Shown: positions 10,400 through 22,430 of the stretch, in pieces | Numbering within the stretch: position 1 is the first letter of the stretch | How the letters are laid out: each line of letters starts with the position of its first letter | Origin: Bimuria novae-zelandiae CBS 107.79 | Taxonomy: Eukaryota; Ascomycota; Dothideomycetes; Pleosporales; Didymosphaeriaceae | Length of the DNA stretch: 64,000 bases | NCBI GenBank assembly: GCA_010015655.1 | Contig: ML976690.1 | Coordinates: forward strand, 367,503-431,502 | Direction of reading: 5' to 3' | The notes under the pieces: model-generated | The model's input: only the letters and a program-made list of their open reading frames with translations | Databases searched by the model: none | Told to the model about the DNA's origin: nothing | Translations under genes and position numbers: made by a program

Positions 10400-13300
10400 T
10401 CCGAGTTAGTTCTTAAATCTCTTAAATGCGACTTGCTGTAATGGCTTTATTATTTTATTAGTAACTATATTAGTAGTTAGCACGTAAGCTACCTTAAGTT
10501 TACCTTATTCTGCTATGTCCCGGACAAAGTAATAATAAACGTCGATGTGTTTCGATCTTTCGTGGAGGTGAGGGTTCTTTGTAAGTGCGATGGCGCCCTA
10601 GTTGTCTCCTAACATCTAAACCTTGTTAGTGTCTTTTCTAATATACTTTAGGAATCTAAGATCCCTAAATACTTAGGTAATCTACTAGCCTTGCTTGCAG
10701 CATGTTAAAAGTATAATATATTTAGACTTGTAGCTTAATGTTGCAACCGATCGTTGCTTCTTACTTAACTATGAGATTAGACCTCTATAGAACATCGCAG
10801 TGCTGCCTAAGACGCTTTTTTAGTCTATAGTATCGCTTGCCTAGTTAGCGTTTAAGTAGACGATAAACTGTAAGTGTGCTCCCCCTAGTCCGTAGCGTAG
10901 TTGTATTATAACTATTAACCTTAGGTACCGCAGTAGGTTCTTTAATGCATGGCTATAGTGTTCTGCTAGATCGCTCATGTATTGGCTTAGCTTTCTAAGG
11001 GTGAATGCAATATCTGGACGTGTAAGTACTATGGCGAACATTAGACTTCCGATTCCTTGCTGGTACTCCGTTGTGTTAATCTAATTGTCGTTGTCTGTAG
11101 CTAGTCTAAATAAAGTGTAATTAGTAGATAGGATTTTCTTATCCTTGTACTTCTTACTTAATATTCTAAACTTGTTAAGTACTGCGCGCAGATATTACTC
11201 TTAGTTAAAAAAAATTATGCGGTGCTTTCTATCTCTTGTAACTCGCACTCTAAGGACCTTATGTACCTCCCCCAGGTTCTTGGCGTTAAATCGTCTAGAA
11301 AGCTTCTTCCAGAACCACTTAGTTTGGGATTGCTCCTTTGCCGCTATAAGAACGTCGTCAACGTAGACTAGGATTTGAATATTTCTCTCCTTATAGACAA
11401 ACATGCAAGGGTCTGTAAGGCTTTACATAAACCCCTATACAAAAAGCTCTTTCTTTATTAATAGGTTCTAGTCGCGAGTAGCCTGTTTTAGTCCATATAG
11501 GCTTCGAAGCACTTTTAAAATATATCCTTTCTTAACACGAACTCCTTTAGGTTGCTTAAGGAGAATCTATTCTTTAAGGTAAGATTTAGTGAACGTATTC
11601 TTAATATTATAATAAAAACATTCCAAGTCTTTTGCTGCGACAGTGGCCAGGAATAGACGCAAGGTATTTATGCGGATAGTAGGTGCAAAGGTCTTATTAT
11701 AGTCGATTCCATGTACTTAGGTGAAACCACGTGCCACCAGGCGCGCTTTAAATCGTTTAACTATCCCGTCTAGCTTAGTTTTGATTATAAAAACCTACTT
11801 TAAATTAACTATATTAGCGTCTTTTAGCCGTAAAACTTCTTCTTAGGTTCTGTTTTCTATTAGCGAGATTATCTCCTCCAGCACTATTGCTTTCCATCAA
11901 TTTCCGTACTTTAGGTCGTTTATAGCTTGTTAATATGTCTGGGGGATTAGAATTCCTGCAATCTTAGTTACTAAAAAGGCTTTCTTAAAGATCTAGGCTT
12001 CTCCGTCTATTTCTTTGTTTGTAAAATTAACTTATGCTAGCATGGCTTTAATAATCTTGCGGAGTCTTTTATCCTTAGTAGTGTCTCCTCTAGATCTCTT
12101 GCGTTTAGACTGTCTTATAAAGTATCTTAGAGCTTCTAGCAAGGATTAAGCTAGTTCCTTAGGTTCTTCGGTCGTTAGATCTAGTACTCGCTTATCTTGT
12201 AAGATAGTGGTAGGAGGAGCGATAGTTAGCTTCCTTAGTCTTCCTCTTCCACGCTTAATTAGCTTGGGAGTTAGTTCTACTTATTCCGCAAGAGGTGGTT
12301 CTATCTCGTTTACAGTTAATAGTTCTATCTATTCTATAGTAGCTTGTTCCATAGGATCTGCAAAAGTCGGTTCTACAAGAGTTGGTTCTACAGGAGTTGG
12401 TTCTGCAGGAGTCAGTTCTACAGGAGTTAGTTTTACAGGAGTTGGTTAAGCGCGAGCTAGTTAAGTAGGATCTAGTTAAGTAATAGTTATTTTAGTAAGA
12501 GTAGGATCTTTCCTTAGTCTTCTTCTTAGTTTTTAGTCTAGCATAGTATTTGGCGTTCCCTGTGATCTAGCTAGAATGTTCCGCAACCGTAGTTCGACTC
12601 TCCCTCTAGGTATGTATTTGTCTACTAACATACGACTTAATCTTAAGGTATATCCTAGTTCTAGCGAGTAGAACTTAAACTACTTGTTTATTATCTTAGA
12701 ATATCCTATGAATACTCTAACTCTGCCGCGGTCCATAAGCTTGTCGTGTTGTTAATCTGCTAGAATTATCTTAGGGTGGATGTAGGAGTAGCACTTGCTC
12801 CCCTATACACGAATATAATTAATAGATAGCGTCTTTCCTATAAAAGTCTCTTTAGGGCTAACTTGCTTACTATTAATTATAGGTCCTGTATTAGTGCGGT
12901 TTCGCATATACGTGTTAGCTTCTATAGCTTTGTCCTGGAATTTAATTAGTAAACTAGCGTCCTTAAGCATTGCTCTTATGTCAGTTTCTGTAGTTTAGAT
13001 ATTCCGCTTAGCTAGTCTATTCTAATGTGATAATGCAATTATAGTAGGCTACAGTTTAACTCCTTATATAATTCTCTATTCCTTAACTTATTGTAAGAGT
13101 TCTGGAGCGTTGTTAGTCCTAATAGCTTTAACTTTCTTATTAGTCTAATGTTTAACAAAGGTCTTTTAGACTCTAAGTTCCTTTTGTGCGTCTCCCTTTT
13201 ACTTTATTGGGATAACCTAGTTCTTCCGCGTGTAGCTATTAATAATAAGGAGAAACTATCGGTTGCCTCGCAGAGATATTAGAAAGGGTCCTGCAACGTC

Positions 13301-15273
13301 GAACTATACTAGGGCTAGCTTCTTAGCTTTGTAATCTCGTAGCTAATTAGAGATACTATTCCTTATCTTTGTTAAGGCGCAGACTTCGCAGATTTCTTTC
13401 TTTACTAGGACTCGAATCTTCTTCTAGAGAGTTGTGACTTCGTGGAGTTTAGCAATCTTTGCGGGTCCCAGGTGTGTAAAGCGTCTGTGGTACAGCAAGT
13501 ATCTCTCCTTTTTACTAGCCTCGAGTTCGGAATTAGCTGGTGTGTGAAGGACTTCTGTATCTGGGGCTAGTGCATAGCGTTCTGTGCCTGGAAATGCTGT
13601 CTCTTTGTATCTATCTGCAATGTGTGATACTACGTAGAGGCTATCGTCTATAGTTGCTTTAATAATCGTCTTCTTCCCCAATTTGAAGGATAGTGTGTAG
13701 GAATTAAAACGACCCTTTAGGCCTACTGCACAAATTCGTCTCCCTAATAGTAAATTAACCCTAAGGTTAGGTACTAGCAGTACATCTAAAAGCTATATTA
13801 AAGATCTATTTTTATAAACTATTTAGGCTTCTCCTTTCTAGTCTGCGTGTAATTCTCCCCCTTTAACCTAAACGAGTCTCCGCTTGATCTTAATTATTCG
13901 TCTAAACAGCGAGGATTGGTCAGATATGTGTGAGGAGGCGCCAGTGTCGCCAGCCCAGGTGGATAGAGAGGCCTTACTAAGGATGTCTTTAAAGAGACGA
14001 CATGTCTTAATTTCCTTGTCTTCTAAGTCTAAGGTATTAGTTAATATCTCTAGCTCTAACTCTAACCTAACTTCTTTAGCTCTATATGCTTTGCTAGTCT
14101 TGTTATTAAGTTTCCCGGGCTTGACAAGTAGCTTAGGCAGCTTTATAAAGGACTTCTTCTTCTTCTTCTTTTCCCTCTTAGCTTTGTATTCTCTTAGGAG
14201 CTTTCGAGCCTTCACTAGTTTTAAATAGTCTCGAATATAGTAAGGTTTGTTATAGAGGTAGCACTTAATAACAGGCGTAGGACTTAGTTTAGAGTTTAGT
14301 AATAGGTCCCTACTGCCTCGTTTATGCGGCGGAATATACTTATAGGCTTTCTTAAATGCTAGAAGAGCTTGCTCGTTAGCGTCTTGCTAGTCTTGGACCT
14401 CCTTCTCTTCCAGGAACTTAAGCTTTTATTTAATAGTAAGGTTAAGCTAGGCGTTTAAGGTGTTAATTATAGTCCTAAACCTTGTTAGAAGTAATCTTAT
14501 AAGGATAAGTAGTAGTGCTAAGTCTTTATAGGCTCTATTAGTGTCAGCGTCTACTAATACGAGCTTACGTTAGTAATCCTTTAGCTTTTCCTATAATCTA
14601 ATAATCGTGCTCTTAGAATCGAATGTAAATATCTAGATCCTAGTTATGTACATGTTAGTAGCTATAGCGTTAGTTTAGGTGTACTTCTTACGTAAGTAAG
14701 ACTAGAACTAGAAGATAGTGTCGTACTTGTTAATAAGGGCCTAGTTATTATCGCTAAGGGATCTAAATAGGAGGTTAATTACGATAGCTTTGTCCTCTAG
14801 GTACTTATCTCTCTTGTTAATATTAATGCGGGCCTTAGCAGTCTTATCTGCGATATCTAGTCCTTTTATAGTATCTAATAGATCTCTAGTTATAGCAATT
14901 TTGCAGTGTTCCTCTAGGCTTTTTTTACACACGTAGAAGACTCTCTTTCCTCTTAGCTTAATTTTGTTCCGGCGGAACCAAGCATTATAATTCTTAGCTA
15001 TAAGCTTAGGAATCTTTTATTCTTCCCTCTCTTTAGCTATCGTGTGTGTTTAGGTGTGACGAGGCTCACACGTGCTAGTTGCAGGCGGTGGAGGCGATGC
15101 GGACGGCAAGGCAGGCGAGGTAGGCAGGCGGTGCTAGCAGTGCTAACGATGCTAGCGATGTAGGCGATGCGGGCGATATTTGCGAATAATATGCTGCAGG
15201 TAGGGCAGTTGTTGTCGGTTCTTAGGCGTAAAGAAGATAAGTAGATATATTGCGTGTTAACCGCGTTGCACAT
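10400..15273 (-). pseudogene. Copia gag-pol polyprotein, RIP-inactivated
   Basis: Minus-strand order: an ATG near 15273, then a gag segment at 14932-14741 (SLEEHCKIAITRDLLDTIKG); a zinc knuckle near 14270-14230 (CYLYNKPYYIRDY, where Cys and His have become Tyr); protease at about 13985-13940 with an intact GDTGASSHISDQS; the GAG-pre-integrase segment at 13530-13430 (YHRRFTHLGPAKIAKLHEV); integrase to about 12600; a proline-rich linker at 12450-12200; RT with VYVDDVLIAAKE (11404-11201); and RNase H entry TRPDIAFTLRKLSQYMS (11041-10841). Stops and frame damage throughout rule out a functional product. Surviving open blocks reach 115 residues. Confidence 0.9.
12362..12450 (-). repeat. 15-bp minisatellite in the Copia integrase-RT linker
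   Basis: About six copies of a 15-bp unit (ACAGGAGTTGGTTCT on the plus strand) lie in tandem. In the Copia frame they encode a repeated five-residue Pro-Thr-x-x-Glu unit, for example EPTPVEPTLVEPT. It sits in the variable linker between integrase and RT, where length changes are tolerated. Confidence 0.8.
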
Positions 15274-15456
15274 GGCTTCTAGTAATTATGTTTAATTCCT
15301 GCTCGAATCTAAGTCCTCGCGACTCTAGTGGGTGTTTAATTTCTTTCGCGAATTATAGCTAGGTCCTTCGCGACCTTAGTAGTAATTTAATTCTTTCTTA
15401 AATCTAAGTCCTGCGCGATTCTGGTAGGATTAAAATAATAACGTTAGTTTTAGCAA

Positions 15457-15470
15457 CCGGGCTTATAACC
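15457..15470 (-). other. Primer-binding site of the Copia element (initiator tRNA-Met type)
   Basis: On the minus strand, 3 bases after the 5' LTR, the sequence is GGTTATAAGCCCGG. With one RIP-type G-to-A reversed it is complementary to the anticodon-stem region of initiator tRNA-Met (GGGCUCAUAACC), the primer type known from Drosophila copia. The tRNA match is from memory, not a search. Confidence 0.65.
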
Positions 15471-15473
15471 TAT

Positions 15474-15694
15474 TAAATTAAGGTCCCTCTAGTAGCATGA
15501 CTACTATGGATAACCGAGTAGGAGGAGGGATAAGGCAAGGTGGCTATAACGTATTATATTAACTCCCTTGTTATGTTATTCCTCTTCCGTGTAAACAGTA
15601 ACGAGGACGCTATAGTCAGCCGTGCCTCCCTTACATAGTAGGCACTACGGCCCTTCCTTCCACCAACTTGGAATGAACCCACATATTCTCAACA
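15474..15694 (-). repeat. 5' LTR of the Copia element
   Basis: A 221-bp copy of 10145-10365. Its TG start on the plus strand has become TA at 15474-15475, and several CA sites have become TA. CAGATTAT follows directly. Confidence 0.93.
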
Positions 15695-17656
15695 CAGATT
15701 ATATTTTTCTACTATTTTAGGAGATATTAGAAATCTAGTCACTAAAGGGTCTATTAGCGCTGTTACTTAGTAACTGCTAATTATAACTTCTTTAGTTAGT
15801 TATAAGGTTATTTATGCCTATTTCTACCCTCCTTACCTTTATGGTCGCGACTTTACTAGTAAGGTCTTTTATCTAGTGGCGTCTTAGTTTTCTAATTCGT
15901 TATTAGCCTGCTTAGCAAGGTCCTAAGAAGCCTTTACTTCCTTAGTCTAGATTCGTGTAGCTTCTTTTATGCTAGTGTTAGTTTTAGTCTTTTTTTATTA
16001 CTTTTAATAAAGCACTTTATTAGTGCTCTTAGTATTCTTAATTTATAAGACCTTTTCTTTTTTTTTGAGTTCCTCGTATTGTCTGCATCCTGTAACTAAA
16101 CACTCCTTAGATTTTAGATCTTAATATAGTAGTATTGTTTCTAATACAACTATTTGTTTTTTTTAATATAGGTATGCTAGGCAATCCTTACTATAATCTA
16201 GCTATTTAATTTACTATAGGTAGTCGGGACTCGTGCCCTCTATCTATTAGTTTTTTATAATTACTATTAATCCTAAGTATATACCTTTAGGGTACTAGCT
16301 TATAGCTACTTTATGTGCTTTATGCATTTAGTATTTATTATTAAAGTACTTTTACTATCCTAATTCTTTATAGTATCGTGGCTATTTATTAGGGAATTAT
16401 TTATAGTAGTTTATTATTAGTTCCTAATTATTAATAAGCTTATAGTTAAGCTTTTTTAGTAATATTACTACTTATGCCTTTCTTATCTAATATAGTTAGC
16501 AGTCCTTTTTATTGCAAAGGAACTAGGCTACCCTCTTATATTATTTTTAAATCTTAATCTACTATCCTAGTACTAGTATATTTCCTTAGTACTTTATAGT
16601 AAACTTATAGATTATTATAAGTTTTAGCCCTTTAAGTTTAATCTTTTGCGTGTATTCCTAGGATATACATATCTAGCTATTATATATCTAGCACTTTCCT
16701 TTTAATAGCTAGAGAAGACCTTATACTCTAGTACTATCTTTTATTCTATTTCTTTTATAGTCTCTAGAACCTTAAATTCTATATTAAAGACTTTATTTTT
16801 ATCTATACTTAGTAGTATAGGTATTCGTGCCTATAGCGTATCTATTACTATTTAAATTATCTAAGCTTTCTTGCTTTGTCCTTTATTATTCTTTAAGTAA
16901 TCTCTTTAAAAGTGACCCTATTCTTTATATCCTAAGCTCGCTTTTTTGTTAAAGTATTATTTTTACTTTTAGTTAGATAGTTTATTATTATAGCCCTTTT
17001 ACTACTTCCTTAGTTTCTGTTCTTAAGTTTTATTAGTTATTATAATATTGCTATCGCTGTTCTTTCGTGGTTTCTAGCTATTTTTAATATTAGGTTAGAT
17101 ATAGGTACCTTTTTGCTTTTCTAACTATTATTTATATAGTTAATTATTAATTTATATAGCTAGCTTTACAAGTTTCTCTAGGTTATCTACCTTATTATAG
17201 TAGGTAAGCTTGTCTTTAACGCTTTCTTTTAGCCCGTTATAGTGAACTACTTAAAGTAGGGCGTTGTTTTAATTAACTTTAGCTTATAGGTGTCTAAACT
17301 TAGCTATATAGACAGTAGCTAATTTAGTTTATTTAAGCCTTTATATCTTGCGTTTAGCTCATTATTATCCTTTTTAAATATAATTTAGATCTATTTCTTA
17401 AAAGATGCCTAGTCCTTAAACACCTTCTTAGTTCTATTATTATATTCTAAGATGTTATTTTCGTTTTCTAGGTAATTCTTAATAAGGTATAAAAGATACT
17501 TAGCTACCTTACCTTTTATATATCTACCTGCTACTAGGATTTTAGACTGCTTAGTCCTAAAACTATTTTTATTATATTAGTAATATAGTTCTATATTTAT
17601 AAAAGTTGCTTTAACTCCTTCTTATTTATCTTTATAGATTTTAGGGACCTTAAAGG

Positions 17657-18113
17657 TGTTAGGTTCCATCCAGGATAGCTGGTCCTAAATGGGCTAAGGT
17701 TGGTTCTCGGGCAGGAGTACTAGGTAGGACGGGAGAGGGTGTAGTGATAGCTTGCGCTTGTCACTGGGGTGTTAGTATCGAAGGTGTGTACAGCACAATC
17801 AAATTAATAAGGTTACTTAGTCAGATCTAAACAATAGATTAATAAACAGGTTAAACATAAATGCCTTAAGGGTATTCGTGTGGGTTTATATACAAGAGGG
17901 GTAAACCTTACCGTCTATCTCTCTTTCTACCGTCCCTAGATTCCGATGGATGGTCGCGCCGTCCGTGGATGGTACACCTTCCATAATCTTAGCAGGATGG
18001 TATGTCTTGGCTAGATGGTACATCACGTGACCTCGGTTACGCGACCCCGCCGAGTGTTACTTCCACTGAGGCTCGTTGGTCCTCCGCGTTCCATACATAT
18101 TCAGATCCTAACA
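17657..18113 (-). repeat. Solo LTR of the Gypsy B family inside element H
   Basis: 457 bp beginning TGTTAGG and ending CTAACA, flanked on both sides by AAAGG (17652-17656 and 18114-18118). It is the reverse complement of the LTR type seen at 31514-31970 and 35385-35843. A single LTR with its own target duplication and no internal region marks LTR-LTR recombination after insertion. It contains TCACGTGA-type and repeated CCATCC motifs. Confidence 0.92.
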
Positions 18114-18601
18114 AAAGGATATCCTTTTTATAGTTATAATAATTAAAATGTAAGCTATTAGCTTAGCTAATTACCTCTTAAGCTACTATATCTTATTAGC
18201 TTAATTAGTAAGTAATATTATTAAGTTTATAGTAGGCCTAAAAGCACTACTTCCTATTAGGATCCTTACGCTAGTAGTGTTTAAAAGTATTATTATATTA
18301 TCTTAGACCTTTAGGTAGTTAAAGTGTTATAAGGGACTATATGTACCTAAGCCTATTCTAGGTAAAGGGAGGATAGGCTAAGGGCAAAGCACCTTATTAA
18401 TATTTAGTAGTTAAAAGCTAGGGATATTAATAAGGTTAGATATAAATAATTTAATTTTATAACGAACTGTAGAATAGCTAACTAAGATATTTACTAATCT
18501 ATTATAGGAGATATACTCGTAGTATTAGGAGAGTTAACTACGAGGAGTAGGAAAGGTACAAAGAAATTATTAGACTATATACCCTCTATCCTAGTCCTCG
18601 C

Positions 18602-18838
18602 TGTTATTAGAATTATTATTATAGTCCTGCTAAGACTCTATAGTCCCTGGGGCTACGGTAGTCCCTAGGGACTTTCGCTTACGCGGGACTACGTCACGTG
18701 ATTGCTGACCTAAGCTGTCCCGCGCCTCTGTGTGTTCCTCCGACGCAGTTATTCCGCTAACAATAACTCTCTTGGCGTAATTGTCTGGTTCTTTTGTTCC
18801 TGTGGGATTCGTAATCGTAATACTAAATAGTTCTTACA
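18602..18838. repeat. Probable LTR of another family (237 bp)
   Basis: A GC-richer island in RIP-mutated DNA runs from TGTTATTAG to TTCTTACA, with LTR-like TGT...ACA ends and a GTCACGTGAT motif. No second copy and no clear target duplication are visible in the window. It could be the 5' LTR of element H (minus strand) or a separate solo LTR. Confidence 0.5.
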
Positions 18839-20211
18839 ATAATAAGAAATAACCTTTATAAAAGAGGGGAGCTTTAGAAGCAAACTAAAAATAAGAAGAA
18901 AAAAGAAACTAAGTATGAACAGTATTTTTAGTTATTAAAGAAATAATAAAATCCTCCTTAATAATATTTAGGTCTTCATCTATACTATTTAATATACTAC
19001 TAAAATTAAAAAAGCTATTATCCTTCTTACTTAGGCGTTTTCTAATTATAATAGCCTAAAGTTGGTAGCGCAAGCCTTAGTAGGCGTAAGTAAGCTTATT
19101 AGCTCTTGCGAGTATATTATTTATTACCTAAAAACTATCTATTATAGTATCCTTATCTACTACTATAAACTTACTAAAAAGCTATATACTGTTAGCCTTA
19201 AAAAATAGCTTTAGTATTTAAAAGGCACTTATAAAAGGGTTCTTATAGTCTTAATAGAATATTTTAAAGTTAGTATTATAGACTTAAAGAATGTTAAAAG
19301 TCTTTTTAACTATAATAGTAATATACTTTAAAAGCTAAATAGCTTTTAAAAAAAGTAATAAGGCCTAAAGTAGTAGTAATCTTACTCTTATAGGAGGTAT
19401 AGTAATTAATAATAATAACTTCATAAGTAGAACAGAACGCGTTAAAATTAATAAAAAGGCCTTCTACTTTTAGCTACTTTTTAAAATTTTGTTTATAAAG
19501 TAGTTTATACTAGTAATTACGATATTAGTAAACTCTTTATAGTTAAGTTTATTAAGGGTAGACTAAATTTAGGTAGGGGAAGAAGTTAGTAAAGTATACC
19601 CTAAAGTTATCTAAAAAATTTAGACTAAAGTATACTTATATAGTATAGCTAGTAAGCTTATAGGTATAGCACTTCTTACAGGATACTATCTTGCCCACTA
19701 GTACCTACTAACAAACGCGTTTATAAGTAATATAATTAATATACTAGCGCTTAATCGTCGCGCTAGCAAGATTAGGCTTTAAAAGCTAAGCTTATTAAGT
19801 TAGCGAGTGCGCACACCTAGGCTAATAAAAAACTAAAAAGAAGGTTAGAAAAGTAAGGAGGTAAGTTGAAAAGTAAGGAAAAGTTAAAAAAAAAAGTTAA
19901 AAAAAAAAGTAGAAAAATATATCTAGAACTTACTTTATAAGCTTCAGAAGAACTAAACGTTTTAATAAACTAGTTATAAAGAATTACGTTAGCGTTAAAA
20001 ATAGTAGTTTTAATTTTAAAATGCTTAGTTTTATTAAGTTAGTAGTTAAATAATTATAATAGGGATAGGGCTTTCTTTATTTTATTATTAAAAATAATAG
20101 TACGCCTTTAGTACTTTAAAGTTTTTACTATATAAGTATTACGCGAAGGGCTAGCTATCTTATTAAAATTAGTAGAAGAATTAGATTATAAAGTTAGAAA
20201 ATATTAAGATC
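18839..20211. other. AT-rich RIP-mutated sequence with an unidentified coding trace
   Basis: No intact gene. The minus strand shows broken open stretches such as NFSSILNSIDEDLNIIKEDF near 18960-19020 and FRVYFTNFFPYLNLVYP near 19560-19620, so some element was probably here. I cannot assign a superfamily. Near 19870-19915 there are two A-rich runs, each followed by GT. Confidence 0.5.
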
Positions 20212-20635
20212 TGTTAAGATCTAATATAACATATGGCGGGACATCGGCACTTATCTGTGCGCCCAAGTCTAGATTCCTGACTTAGCCGCGAATCACGTGA
20301 CAAGTCATGCATCCTAAAAATATCAGAAGTCCTAGAACTATCTTAGCATTAAGGACTGTAGAATAAACTAGGACTCTGGAATCTATAGGGCAGAACTTAT
20401 ATATATAAACGTTAAAGATAGACCTTCTATCCATATGTTTAATCTTATTTATAAATCTATTATTTAAATTATACTTAAGTATTATTAATTCGTTCGTGAT
20501 CGCGTATTACTTTTAATATTAATATCCTATTAATACGTGTAAGCTATTAATAAACTCTTTCTTACCTTACTAGTACTCTTGCCCGAGAACCAACCTTAGT
20601 CCTATAGGGATCAGCTATCCCTTAGGGACTTAACA
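20212..20635 (+). repeat. LTR of a second, B-related family (copy 1)
   Basis: 424 bp from TGTTAAGATCTAATA to GGGACTTAACA. The 3' part (CCCGAGAACCAACCTTAG) resembles the Gypsy B LTR, while the 5' half differs. It contains AATCACGTGACAAG. No clear target duplication. Confidence 0.75.
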
Positions 20636-21787
20636 GAAAAGACTAGGCTAAAAGTAAGACGTTATAGTATACGAAGTTGAGATAAGAGAAGAGAAAGTAT
20701 GGAAAAGTAAGATTTAAAAGCTAGGCAAGAAGTAATTTTATATATATAATAATAAGTAAATAAACTAGTGCGAATACACTACTATAGTAACAACTTATAG
20801 TAAGAATATAAAATTAGACACGTAAAAATAAAACTAGTAAAAGGTTTATAATTATAAATGAATTATAAGTAAATAATAAAATACTCGCAAAGCTCTATCG
20901 TAACATAAGACACGAAGATTTTTCGTTACCCTTAATAAAGGGAAGGGAGGTATATAATAGGCTACGCTTATATATTACCTTAAATTATTAACCCTTAGTT
21001 ATGCAAATCCTAGATATATAAGTTTAATATCTAAAGCTTAACTTTAGACTCTTTATTAAATTTATAAATATTCTTCTAGTATCTTTGGCTCCTTAAGTAC
21101 TTAGCCCCTTACAGTATTTAATTAAAACTTAGTATGTATATAATATAAACAAAAACGCCCTCCCACTCTGTATTATTTTTATATAAAGAGAATTATTAAT
21201 AGGCCTCAATATTAGAGTAAGGCTATAAGTCAAGTAATGTAGAATAGTGGCTATAAGTAAGTGTTACTAAATAGTTATATATATACTAACTAATTTGCCT
21301 TTGACCGAGTTCTTATTTATTAGACTAACTCTATAAATGTATAATTAAGTTAAATAGATAATCTTAATCTTTAATATTATTAGATTTTTATTATAGCGTT
21401 AGACTTTAATTAATCAAATAGTGAAATTAGTCTAGTATAGCTATAGGAGGTGTTTATTAGCTTTTAGAATTAAAAGCTAAATGGTTATGTATCTTAAATC
21501 ACTGTAGATTTTATTAATTATTATAATTATAATAAAATCCCCCTAGGTATCTATTTACCATACTTAATTTATAATTTACAGTCTCTAAATGTCTACGTGT
21601 TAAAGTCGCTATTAACTACGTATTTAAATAAGCTATTAGCCTTAATTATTAAGAGAGGCTTCTTTTGTCTGTTCTAAAAAATCTAGGTTAACACTATAAG
21701 ATAGCTATTAATACTTTAGGCCTTTAAAGTTACTAGTATTTCCCCCTAGATCTAATAACTATCCTTAAGTAATTTAATTAAAATTAG
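20636..21787. other. AT-rich stretch between two related LTRs, no gene seen
   Basis: About 1.15 kb of AT-rich sequence without readable retroelement domains or an open frame. The two flanking LTRs are in the same orientation. However, no primer site, polypurine tract or shared target duplication supports a short two-LTR element. Confidence 0.5.
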
Positions 21788-22203
21788 TGTTAGGATCTAA
21801 TATAACGCATGGCAAGATATTTGCACTTATCTATGCACCCTAGCCAGGATTTCTAACTTAGTTACGAATTACGTAATAAGTCACGCGTCCCAGATATATT
21901 AAAAGTCATAAAAGTATTTTAGCACATAGGAATCTGGGATAAATAGAGCTCTAGGATTTATACTACGGGACTTATATATAGGGAAATGAAGATAGACTTC
22001 TATCTTTATATTTAATCTATTTATTAATTTATTATCTAGACTTAATTTAGGCATCCTTATTAATTCGGTATTTTATAATTTTAATACTAACGTCCTAGTA
22101 ATAAGTGTATACTATCACTATCTATTCCTTGTCTTACTAGTACTCTTGTCCGAGAACTAACTATTAACTCTCTAAGACTAGCTATCTTATTAGGTTTTAA
22201 TCA
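21788..22203 (+). repeat. LTR of the B-related family (copy 2), more heavily mutated
   Basis: This aligns along its length with 20212-20635 (TGTTAGGATCTAATATAAC start). TpA replaces CpA at many sites, including loss of the CACGTG motif (now ACGTAA). The 3' boundary is approximate because the terminal bases have diverged. Confidence 0.7.
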
Positions 22204-22368
22204 GCTACGTAAGTAATAATTATAAAAAAGTTTAACCTTAGTACTTAGTGCATTAAATTAGCGTAAAATAAAGTAACGTTTACGCTTTACTATTAAGAAT
22301 CTAGTAAGTAAGGAGTCGCGCAAGCTTAGATAAATAATACAGTTAGTATTTATATAAAAGTAACTTTT

Positions 22369-22413
22369 TGTTAAGATCCCAAAGAGGTAGCTATTCTCTA
22401 AGGGATCTTAACA
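22369..22413. repeat. 45-bp fold-back of LTR-end sequence in place of the 5' LTR
   Basis: Bases 22369-22401 are the exact reverse complement of the last 33 bases of the 3' LTR (31938-31970). Bases 22402-22413 (GGGATCTTAACA) are the last 12 bases in sense, so TGTTAAGATCCC and GGGATCTTAACA form a perfect 12-bp inverted repeat around 21 bases. Confidence 0.85.
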
Positions 22414-22430
22414 TCTTAAACACCCTCAAC

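Larger units (their letters stand above)
10145..15694 (-). mobile_element. Complete Ty1/Copia element, nested in element H
   Basis: Two 221-bp LTRs (10145-10365 and 15474-15694) bound a minus-strand gag-pol in Copia order: gag, protease, integrase, RT, RNase H. The direct repeat CAGATTAT flanks it at 10137-10144 and 15695-15702. A polypurine tract lies next to the 3' LTR and an initiator-tRNA-like primer site next to the 5' LTR. It interrupts element H between the protease and RT regions. The 5' LTR (15474-15694) has more RIP-type changes than the 3' copy. Confidence 0.93.
1..18601 (-). mobile_element. Ty3/Gypsy retrotransposon H, RIP-degraded and split by later insertions
   Basis: Read on the minus strand, the fragments join into one Gypsy element: gag zinc knuckle near 16870-16930 (KE.GHF.RDY, with Cys changed to Tyr), RT at about 9900-8968 (VPKKNGKLRLYINY, then LIYSTRTLKEHVEHVKKVL), and RNase H/integrase from 1726 to 1. 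The 3' end lies outside the window. RT breaks off at 8968 and its continuation (NDHRTINKSYKKNEKVYSPL) resumes at about 1720, exactly where element A is inserted. A Copia element (10145-15694) and a solo LTR (17657-18113) interrupt it further. Stops are dense and mostly TAA/TAG in CAA/CAG contexts, so no protein can be made. The 5' boundary is uncertain: the LTR at 18602-18838 is a candidate but unproven. Confidence 0.75.

Noticed and set aside
12207..12449. Plus-strand 80-codon Gly/Ser/Val frame
   Set aside because: Complement of the Copia linker minisatellite; not a gene.
13884..14228. Plus-strand 114-codon frame
   Set aside because: Shadow of the Copia gag/protease coding strand, which has the DTGA motif and zinc knuckle on the minus strand.
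17657..18113. 5' LTR of element H
   Set aside because: It has its own AAAGG duplication and belongs to the B LTR family, so it is a later solo insertion.
20212..22203. A short two-LTR element made of the two 424-bp-type LTRs
   Set aside because: No matching target duplication, primer site or polypurine tract, and LTR ends differ. Treated as separate LTR copies.
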